DNA from: Progne subis subis
Lineage: Eukaryota; Chordata; Aves; Passeriformes; Hirundinidae
Length of the DNA: 64,000 bases
Assembly (NCBI GenBank): GCA_022316685.1
Contig: JAKJHU010000036.1
Span: 4,537,036-4,601,035, forward strand
Reading direction: 5' to 3'
This document shows positions 13,254 through 21,535 of the stretch, piece after piece. The notes under the pieces were generated by a model. The model did no database searches and was not told the origin of the DNA. It saw only the letters and a program-made list of their open reading frames with translations. A program made the position numbers and the translations under genes. How positions within the stretch are numbered: position 1 is the first letter of the stretch; every line of letters begins with the position of its first letter.

Positions 13254-16200
13254 CAAAAGGGTACCAAAGGCCACTGCAAATTATGTGGAACCTTTAAATT
13301 CTGGTCCTGATAATTTTAGAAATTCAGGATCTCCGCTGAATAACTTTTAACAGCTAGGTTTAGCCGGACTTTTCTGAATTGGCAGTAATCCAACTCATTG
13401 ACTCATGGTCTTAGAAAGTGCTATGGATGATTTGTCTAATGGCCCAGCATAGTGCTGCAAAGAAGAGTAAATCACAGCATGAAAGACTTGGATGTGTGAC
13501 CAATGTGTTTTGTTCACTGGGTCAGGAAGTAATTAGAGGGAAGATTCAAGTCCTGGCACACAACTCAGGCTATCCTGAGGAAGAAAAGTAATGCCATCGC
13601 TATAAGCTATCAACCTTTGAATGCTTCCTCTTTGTCCCCTAATCTCATCTACATAAAGTCTAGCATTAACTGCAGCGCTTGTAGGAGTCATTCCTACTCA
13701 CAAATAAAGCAGAAGGATCTGAAGCTTTGCACATCCTGCTATCTCATAAGTCCTCCTTCATCTCCCTTTTCTCTCTTAACGTACTGTACTGACATACAAA
13801 AGAAAAAAAAAGATCTTTGCTTGTCTGCTGCATGTGTGTAAACTTTTAGGAATACCTGGATAGTCCAGAAGGTGCCAGAAAGAAAATTCCTTTCAATTAA
13901 GTATACTTTTTAAAAGTAAAGCAGATTTTTTTTTCCTATTGGTACAGAAATATAAAAAAAATATAATAAATACTTTTTTCTATGAGGGTTGTTTGCTTAC
14001 TTTTTTATTAGACCATATACTGAATAGGAAAGGGAATGAGAAATGTCCTTCTGTCACTTAAAACTTATGTGAGAATATTAAATGGCTTTTAGGCTGTTGA
14101 GTTAGAAAAAGGAATAATTTAGAACTATAGGACTTAATAATTTAGAAACTAGAGAATTTAAACAACAGCAATAAATAAAGACTTTATTTAGATAAGTATT
14201 TTAGAAGATGGCGGTACCTTTTTTAAAATAGTTTGTGGGAATAAATTAACTGCAGTGTTAACTTTACAAATCCATTAATGTCTTCATCCTAAAACAGCAG
14301 GTATAATCCACAAGTGGATTTTTTTAAATTAAAGTTTATGGTGTTCTAAAAGAAGAGCCATATTCTTAGAGCTACTCACAATGTGAAGAAGTCTGATATT
14401 GACCTAGGAGAACCTATCCAGTCCTTGACTGCCAGAAGTAGAGTAATTCATGGCAAAGCAAATATTTTTCTTCTTTTACCTGAGCATGGAGAGGTTGCCC
14501 TTTATACATGTCAAATTTCTCACAGCATAAGTTTGCCTCTGCATCCAAGAAAAGAAAGAATGGAGCATGCAGTGTCAAGTTCTTTCCTGCAAGATTTCTT
14601 CCTTATAAGTTCTCTTTCTGGATGCTATTTGTTCCAGCCAGGCTAATCAGGTGTTCCAGGCATGGCTGCACTGAGCTGATGAGACACCATTTAATCCTTT
14701 TCATACAGCAGCTGAGAACCGAACTTGCCTGATGGCCATCTCTCTTCACTTCCCTTACACTTACTTAGACCTCCAACTTCCTTTCCAGAGCCAGTTCTTT
14801 TTGAATTCTAGGGAGAAATAGGATGTCAGGTTGTCTTTTTTTTTTTTCATTTTCCTCTTAAAGACAAATGGCATTAAATGCCATATATTTGCATTTGGGA
14901 TGCATATTCCTGCTTTCTCTGTTGTTCAAATAGGAAAAAGTCAATTTTTTATTGAACTTGTTTACTCAGTGAATGTGCTCTATCAGAGCACTTTTGCCCC
15001 TTTCATTAATAGTGCCATCTTTTCTATTGGTGCGAAGATGCTTCCTGAGTGACTGGTTTTGTGCAGAGGTAGAGAATAAGGTGTTCATTGTCCTCCACCT
15101 CCTAAGAGGCCTGCCTCTTGGCAATAAATACTGTAAAGCCTGGACTTACTTCTTGAAGATTTGTTGTTTCAAATATGCGAAGGCTTTTCCAGAATCATCT
15201 GTCCATGAAGTTTTAGCTCTCCATAGTTGTAGTTATGGTAGTTATGCAAACAAGTAGGCTTTTGGCGTAGCTATCAGTTACTCGGTCCTGTGTTAGTTCT
15301 CAGTAAACTTGTGTGGTGAATCCATGGGTGTTTTGTCTTCTGTTTGTAAAACCAACCTTGTTTAATCCACTTACTGTCTTCTTATCATAAAGTCCCTTAT
15401 AATATGCAGGGTAGGTTTGATTCTGGGTAGTTTTTCTCTCCCAGTCCTATGTTTCAGTTATGTAGTAATGAAGGTTGGAATGTATCCTATCCTGCCTATG
15501 TTGCTTTACCCTTAGCCACCAAGGTGAGGCTGCAGTGAGAGAACAAATTCATATCTTCCCTTTTTTTTTAATGATATTGATACCTCAATGAGTCTGTCTT
15601 CTCAGAGCTTTATTTCATTTTTCACTTTTTCAGAACAAAATATTAATGAAATTTGCTTCAGGGTGTTTATTGATTCTTGGAGATTGTAATAGAACCTCTG
15701 AAATTCTGTGCTAAAATGACTTGCTATTATAAAGTGAGATGATGCTGGCATTGTTTCATAGACAGCATGGATTTGAGTTATGACAGCACATTCTCAGTAA
15801 ATGGGTTTGAATTCTTAACATACTTCACTTGATGTTATTTTTGTCATCAAAATTAGAAATAATTAAACCCAGAGAAAATTCTTTTTCATTTGAGACCTCA
15901 GTATATTTCTTGTCCACACTCACACTTCATCTAGATTTGGAAACCACCCATAAAAAAATAAGTGAAATGTGGAAAGCTGATTCCACAGAGCTCCTAAGGA
16001 TAACCTTCATGTTGAGGTTGTTTAAGAAACAGAAAACTATTTGCTGTCTCTGTAGCAATCAGATAAATCCTGTAGAGACTGGATACCCTGTTTTGGATAC
16101 ATCAAAAAGATGATATACTGGTATGCTCCTCTAAGTGCTTCAGTGTAGCACGTAGCTCCCACTAATGTTCACAGAATATCCATTAGGCTTGCAGCCACTG

Positions 16201-16885
16201 AACCTGACTCTGCAACTAAATTTTACTCATCATTGCCTAAACTCTGGTACTTTCAAATCACTTAGTTTCTATCGTATAACAGTACTGGCAAAATTGACAA
16301 GATAGATATTTGCTTTTGGAACACAGAAATCCCAATACACATTTAGATGTCATTTACGTGATTAAGCGTATATCTTAGCCCCCCTTCTTCTTTTAGAGAC
16401 CATTGATTTAAGAATCAAGGATTATGAAGTTTTTCCACCAGTCCTTAAGTTTTATTGTCTTGTAATTAATCCACTTTGTACATGCTACTTAAAAATTCAT
16501 TAAGTGGAAGCAGAAAAGACTCGGGCTGCACAGGCCAGTAGTTAGAGTACCTGCTAGGGAAGCAAAACAGCATCATTTGATTTCCTGCTCCAATGAACAC
16601 TTAATATAAAATACTGAAATATTCATTGATTAGTGGAAATGGTATCTGACCGCATAAGAAGTAACATGAAGTTAGAATGAAGGTAATCCTACAACTCGCC
16701 TGAGGAACAAAAGGTCTAGCATCTGACATAGTATATAATTGCTGGTTGTTAGGAAGTACTGAAAGAAAACTTGCCAACAGTGCTATTGAGAAATATTTTA
16801 ATGGGCTTTTATCAGGAGTTGAAAATAATGCATACTAGTTATAACATAAGATATGTAACTTATTTCTCTTCTATTAGGCCTGATG
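13254..16885. other. No gene seen between two solo LTRs
   Basis: AT-rich sequence with short chance frames (longest about 94 codons), no motifs. Confidence 0.55.
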
Positions 16886-16890
16886 GAACC

Positions 16891-17419
16891 TGTTGGCGGT
16901 TAAGTTTTCCTGTGGAATTTTTCCCCCCATAAGTTGCTAGGAGACTAAATACTGATGATACAAAAAGTGCTTGACCTGTACAAAAAGAAACAGATCACTT
17001 AGTTTAGGGGGAAAGGAAAGGCTCCCGGGAGCTGAGGGTGGTGGTTGCTCTGCTCTCAGTTTCTCCGGAGAGGATGGGCGTGCGACTGCTGGCTGCATGA
17101 GGAGTCCACTGTTAACGGAGGGTCCGGTCCTGGGAATTCTATCATCTGCTGGAGGGCCCAGGAATTCAGAGCTCCTCGCCTGCCCTGCTGGAGCTGGGTC
17201 AGCCCCTGTCCAGCTGTTGTGGATTCTCCAGCACTGCTCACTTTGCCTGCTGGGACACCCCCTGCCTGCTGGGACACCCCACCGTTTCCAGCCATCAGCC
17301 TGGAGTTTTTCCACTGTTTCGGCTTGGTGCTCTCGGGATCCCAAGAGATCAGACTGCCTGGGGCTTGTGAGACAAAGCCCCTCAGGGTTCTTGGTTCTGA
17401 TTATTATTATTACTATTAC

Positions 17420-17471
<52 letters not shown>

Positions 17472-17659
17472 GTTGTTGTTGTTTGTCTGTCCTGTTATAT
17501 TTACTAGTAAAGGTCTGTTACTACTTTCCCCATAGCTCTGACTGAAATATTTTTTTTAATCTTCCAAATTATAATAACACGGAGGGAAGGGATTGGAATT
17601 CCCCATTCCTAGAGAGGCCTGTCTCTCCCTAGCAGATACCTGTCTTTCAAACCAAGACA
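16891..17659 (+). mobile_element. Solo LTR, ERVL-like family B (769 bp)
   Basis: It opens TGTTGG, closes AAGACA, and has a 5-bp duplication GAACC at 16886-16890 and 17660-17664. A 5-bp duplication fits ERVL (class III) elements. It carries an (ATT)n block and an ACTAGTAAAG motif also seen, inverted, in the partial copy at the window end (63752-64000). The family assignment comes from remembered songbird LTR sequence. Confidence 0.8.
17398..17483. repeat. (ATT)n then (GTT)n microsatellite
   Basis: About 24 ATT units with two ATTACT interruptions near the start, then four GTT units. It lies inside the solo LTR 16891-17659. Confidence 0.95.
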
Positions 17660-17664
17660 GAACC

Positions 17665-17805
17665 ATAGAAAAAATTATTAAAAACAGAACAAAAAAAAAC
17701 CCAAACAGGAAGTCCTACAAACAAACAAACAACAATAACAACAATAACAACAAAACAAAAAACCCAAACAACAAAGAAACAAACAAATAAAACCCACCAA
17801 AAATA
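17665..17805. repeat. A/C-rich low-complexity tract after the LTR
   Basis: Runs of A with interspersed C (AAC, AAAC and CAAACAA units), nearly free of G and T after 17720. Confidence 0.8.
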
Positions 17806-18330
17806 AGATTTAAAATCCCATTTTCATCCAGAATACCTTGGTCAGTACCAGACCTAAAAAAGAGACTGTATATTAAATAGCAGATTAAATCTTCAAAAAG
17901 GAATAGTGACAATTGCAATGTGCCATGAAGTGATGATCACTAAACTAATTTATTTTGATGGGGAATTTGTTATACTGAACATTAATATTTTGCTCCATAA
18001 AGTACAGGACAGCAGGCAATATATTCTAGTGAAGTAGAGAAGTCCAGGCTTTCTGTGAGGACTACATATGTGTTAACTCATAAAAATGTGTTGCTCAGTG
18101 CAATCCAAGTCCTAATAATGCAATGAGTGTTCAGTTATTGGGAAGATGCAAGTGGCAGAAGGTTGTAGATACATGGGAATGTCACAGAAACTGCCACCAA
18201 AACTGCCATTAGATGGAAACCTTTGTTGGTAGCTTCAGCTGAAAGGTCAAATCCTAAATGGACAAAGAAATTAATCTGAAATTTCTTTCTTGCCTGCTGT
18301 TAGTAATTAGTCTGATGGATCTTTTTTGTC
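17806..18330. other. Pre-integration flank of the provirus
   Basis: AT-rich unique-looking sequence leading to the CTTTAC target. No feature recognised. Confidence 0.6.
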
Positions 18331-18336
18331 CTTTAC
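18331..18336. repeat. Target-site duplication, 5' copy (CTTTAC)
   Basis: CTTTAC directly precedes the TG that opens the 5' LTR and is repeated at 26393-26398 directly after the CA that closes the 3' LTR. Six base pairs fits alpha- and betaretroviral integrases; gammaretroviruses typically give 4. Confidence 0.95.
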
Positions 18337-19020
18337 TGTGGTGGTGTGTTGTTTATTTATTCGTTTTATATGAATTTGTACCCCTTTTTATGTAATGATC
18401 TGTTCTCTGTAACCCCCTATTTCAGACCTGTTTACTCCAAAGTACCCTAAGTTCGTTATATGTCAATCATCCCTTCCCCCTTGTACCAGACATGTCAATC
18501 CCTTCTCCCTCCCCTTGGGCGCCCTGTCTATCACTCCCAGACCCTTCCCTGGCTTCTGGAAAGATCCAGGGAGGGCGTCGAGTGATAGGCCGGGGCCCTG
18601 GAAATCCCCTCCTGTCATTTTGTGATTGGTCCCCTGTTTCGTGGTTCACGCCCCTGGTTACACCCCCCTGTTCCATGATTCGTCGCCAAGTTGTAACCAC
18701 CCCTGTTTCCACCCCCGGTTATAAGCTCCTGCACGCCTGCTCTCGGGGCTCCTCTGAGCAGCAGGTCAGAGAGTGCAGAGCCCCGTGCTCCCTCTCCCTA
18801 AATAAAACCAAGTTGTACCCTGCTCTTTGGAGTCCTCTTTCTTCAGCTGCCGTAGTCGTGTACCACACCTGCTGCCTGTCGCTGTCGTGGTGGAAACAAG
18901 GCCCCACAGGGAGGAGGTGGCTTGCGTGGCTAGCCACCCCGACCTCTCTACGCTGAAGCGGTGCGCACCCTGAGCTAGCCTGCGGCCGCTCATATCCGAG
19001 CGAAGGACAGTACCGCGACA
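18337..19020 (+). repeat. 5' long terminal repeat (684 bp)
   Basis: Direct repeat of 25709-26392. It starts TGTGGT and ends GCGACA. U3 holds an inverted CCAAT motif (GATTGGT, 18624-18630), a cluster of CACCC-like and GGTTA motifs at about 18640-18720, and a TATA-like TATAAG at 18720-18725. AATAAA follows at 18801-18806. The R region therefore probably starts near 18748 and ends near 18825; these two limits are inferred. Both differences from the 3' LTR fall in the U5 part. Confidence 0.96.
18720..18725 (+). promoter_or_regulatory. LTR core promoter (TATA-like box)
   Basis: TATAAG lies 76 bp upstream of the AATAAA signal, the order expected for U3-R-U5. An inverted CCAAT motif sits about 95 bp upstream. 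Transcription is predicted to start about 25-30 bp downstream. The same box is at 26092-26097 in the 3' LTR. Confidence 0.7.
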
Positions 19021-19026
19021 GCGGTC

Positions 19027-19044
19027 TGGCACCCAATGTGGGCC
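19027..19044 (+). other. Primer-binding site, lysine tRNA-like
   Basis: TGGCACCCAATGTGGGCC begins TGG as a primer site should. It differs at three of 18 positions from the tRNA-Lys(1,2) site known from several betaretroviruses. It starts six bases after the LTR end (the spacer is GCGGTC), a longer gap than the usual few bases. The LTR end is fixed by the 3' copy and the target duplication, so the gap is real. Confidence 0.7.
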
Positions 19045-19245
19045 CCCCCCGGCGACGAGGCGGACCCTACGGCGAGGATTTAGGCTGTGTGCGGCACAGC
19101 TGAAGAAATCCCTGGACGCCCCGCTACCCCTGGTCGAGCGGCTTTCTGCCTCGCTCCCAGGGGAGAAGAGGACAGCTCCGCAGCACCATCGGAGTCCTCT
19201 TCGGGCAGCTGATCCCTTGACCCCAGGCTTCCTTTTGTCCCAGGA

Positions 19246-19255
19246 GGGGGTAAGT
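19246..19255 (+). promoter_or_regulatory. Predicted major splice donor
   Basis: GTAAGT at 19250-19255 after GGGG matches the donor consensus well. It lies in the leader upstream of gag, where retroviruses place the donor for env mRNA. A matching acceptor is predicted at 25180-25182. Confidence 0.6.
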
Positions 19256-19609
19256 AGCTCTTGGAGGGCACTTACTTTCGGGAAGGGTACTTAGGGACCC
19301 TGTTTTTGGAGAGGGATTCCCCAAAGTGGGGGGAATCCTAGGCTGCGCAGCCCAGGGGGTGGTGGGTTTGCCCCATTCCCCTGCAGGGACTCTCCTCGGG
19401 ACACTCTTTTGTTCTTTTCAGTTAGTTAATTTTCAGTTGAAGGGGAAGTGGCTAGGCAGGTTTTCGCCACTGATTTAATTTCGTTGCGGCTCCCCAGGTT
19501 TCGAGTTCTTGCCTGGTTTTAGGAAGACTTGTACCGCTGTTTGTTTTAAGTTCTTTTCTGATTTTGCCTGGGTGTTAGAGGGTGGGCGGCGGGATTTATT
19601 AATAGAGAG

Positions 19610-21535
19610 ATGGGTGCAAAGCTCTCTGCCGCCCAGAAAGGGTTGTATTATAGTTTAAATGCAGTTGTGGGGCTCGCCGAGTTAAAAATTTCTAAAGGCG
19701 AGCTCAAAAGGTTCGTCAGGTGGATGTTCCTGCACTTCCCGCAGACGTCCCCGGAACAGGTTTACAGCCCCAGATTTTGGCAGGCTGTAAGCAACAAAAT
19801 TCAGAATTTGATTCTTTCCGGGGACAAACAGGCTGCAAAATTTTCTAATTTGGCCACGCAGCTTTCAGCTGCTGTCATAAAAATTCATAGGGAAGTGCAG
19901 AAACAGCCAAGCCATGAACGACCTGCCCCCAGTTCTCCCCGTCCCCGTAACCCTTCCCCTCATCCCCAGAAGGGAATCCTGAAGGGAGCAGCAGGACTTG
20001 TGCCTGCTGGCTCAGGCTCCCTCAGGACTCCCCGATCCCCCCGCCCGGGCAGTCCTGGCCGGACTGCTCGGGGTGTCTTGGGCAGCCCTGGCCAGGCGGC
20101 TCAAGACTTCCACCCGTCCCCATTTTCCCCAGTTAACAAACCCCGAGTTAAATTTAATATCCCTGACTCCCTACCAGCACAAAATGGCTCCCCTACCCTG
20201 TATTCCCAAGATGGCGGAGACCGCATGGCTCGGTTCTCCCCATCCCCCTTTTCTTCTTCCCTAAACCCTTTTCTTCCCGCCCCTGATCCGTCCAACCCCT
20301 TCCTTTCCCAGACCCCACCCCTCCCTAAAAGGGCTCCGCCCATGCCTCCGCCCTCTCCAAAAACCCCACCTTCAGCTCCTCCCAGTTACTCCTCCCATGG
20401 GAACGCCCACACTATGTCATCGGCTTCCCAGGCCACTCCCCCGCCCGGAAGGTCCACCCCCCGGACTTCCGATTCCCACGCCCCTCCGTCCGGTTCCCAC
20501 GGTCCGGGACCGGAGGGGGTGGGGCCGAGGCCTGTTACACCCGAGCCTCGGCAGCCTTCCCCCGTTCCCTCATTAGCCCCAGTTGTTTATAAAGCCTCTC
20601 GTGGAGGGCACCAAGTTAGGGCAGTCCACCACCCCTTCTCCCAAGCCACCATCCGAGACCTGTGTAAGGCCCACAAAGAGTATGGGCGGGACAGCCCCTA
20701 TTTTAGGGGTCTGCTCTGCTCTAACCTTGAGGCTGCTGTTGTCATCCCAGCAGACCTTAAGCAGTTGTTCTCCTGCCTAATGGCTTCAACTGAGTTCCAA
20801 CTATGGGAGGCAGCATGGAGACAACTGCTTAGGGAAGCCTTGCCAGGTCTCCTCATCGACCCGGAAACATCGGTCAATGATAATGGGGATGCCCTCACCC
20901 TAGAACATCTCATGGGTGAGGGAAGGTGGGTGGACCCGGCCGACCAAGCGTCGGCAATCCCTATAAAAGCCCTCCACAGCGTCAGGGAACATGCGGTGAC
21001 AGCTTTTTTTGGGATGATGCCGGACGGTCCTGTCACTCCCTACTATAAGATCACTCAGGGACAGAAAGAAACTTTCACCCGATTCGTTGAGCGGCTTACC
21101 CGGGCAATTGAGGTCCAAGTTGCAGATGTTGTTGTGAGGAGGGGAATTCTTAGGGAAATGATTTTAGCTAACGCTAACAGTATGTGCCGTACGGCCATAC
21201 TCAGTCTGCCCCTAGACCCTCCTCCAACCGTACAGGACATGCTCCGGGTTTGCCAAGCAAAAGTCCCATTGATGCAAGGGAGTGGCAGTGATGAGAAGCC
21301 CCGACCACTGCGGGTGGCGACCATCACCGGCACTCGTCCCACTTCCACCAGAGACCAGAATAGGCGGCCGTATGTTCCCCAGAGAAACCGCTGCATTATC
21401 TGCAGGGAACCGGGGCATTGGGCTAACACCTGCCCATTGAGGGAGTCCATAGAGGCTCTTAAAAACAAAAAAGGGGGAGGCGGGGGAGAGGGGGGAGCGG
21501 GAGCGGCGGGTAACACCTCCCGCCGGTTAAACTAA
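19610..21535 (+). CDS. gag: Gag polyprotein, intact
   Basis: The 641-residue structural polyprotein assembles the particle at the plasma membrane or in the cytoplasm. The start is chosen at the first in-frame ATG, whose protein opens MGAKLS, a myristoylation-type N-terminus. Residues 1-100 are matrix-like. Residues 105-345 are very rich in proline and serine and contain overlapping late-domain motifs PSAP (254-257) and PPSY (257-260), which in other retroviruses recruit Tsg101 and Nedd4-type ligases for budding. Capsid follows, with a major homology region at about 483-501 (Q-G, E, F and R-L in the expected spacing). A single CCHC zinc knuckle has C595, C598, H603 and C608. The C-terminus is glycine-rich after a lysine stretch and ends in a frameshift site. 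No stop or frameshift interrupts it. One knuckle instead of the more usual two is notable. Identification is firm; cleavage sites were not assigned. Confidence 0.95.
   Translation: MGAKLSAAQKGLYYSLNAVVGLAELKISKGELKRFVRWMFLHFPQTSPEQVYSPRFWQAVSNKIQNLILSGDKQAAKFSNLATQLSAAVIKIHREVQKQPSHERPAPSSPRPRNPSPHPQKGILKGAAGLVPAGSGSLRTPRSPRPGSPGRTARGVLGSPGQAAQDFHPSPFSPVNKPRVKFNIPDSLPAQNGSPTLYSQDGGDRMARFSPSPFSSSLNPFLPAPDPSNPFLSQTPPLPKRAPPMPPPSPKTPPSAPPSYSSHGNAHTMSSASQATPPPGRSTPRTSDSHAPPSGSHGPGPEGVGPRPVTPEPRQPSPVPSLAPVVYKASRGGHQVRAVHHPFSQATIRDLCKAHKEYGRDSPYFRGLLCSNLEAAVVIPADLKQLFSCLMASTEFQLWEAAWRQLLREALPGLLIDPETSVNDNGDALTLEHLMGEGRWVDPADQASAIPIKALHSVREHAVTAFFGMMPDGPVTPYYKITQGQKETFTRFVERLTRAIEVQVADVVVRRGILREMILANANSMCRTAILSLPLDPPPTVQDMLRVCQAKVPLMQGSGSDEKPRPLRVATITGTRPTSTRDQNRRPYVPQRNRCIICREPGHWANTCPLRESIEALKNKKGGGGGEGGAGAAGNTSRRLN
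21458..21479 (+). repeat. Internal copy of the polypurine tract inside gag
   Basis: CTT, five A, C, six A, five G, AG. This matches the 3' polypurine tract region (25685-25707) apart from one A. It encodes the lysine and glycine-rich end of Gag. Confidence 0.7.

Larger units (their letters stand above)
19021..19609 (+). other. Retroviral 5' leader
   Basis: 589 bp between the 5' LTR and the gag start. It holds the primer site, a strong splice-donor match at 19250 and probably the RNA packaging signal. There is no long open frame. The packaging role is inferred from position only. Confidence 0.7.

Noticed and set aside
16937..17545. Overlapping frames of 135-178 codons on both strands
   Set aside because: They fall inside the solo LTR at 16891-17659, and the repeated Ile/Tyr tails come from the ATT array.
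18492..18956. 154-codon frame, repeated at 25864-26328
   Set aside because: It lies within the LTR, and its apparent conservation reflects identity of the two LTRs. No domain seen.
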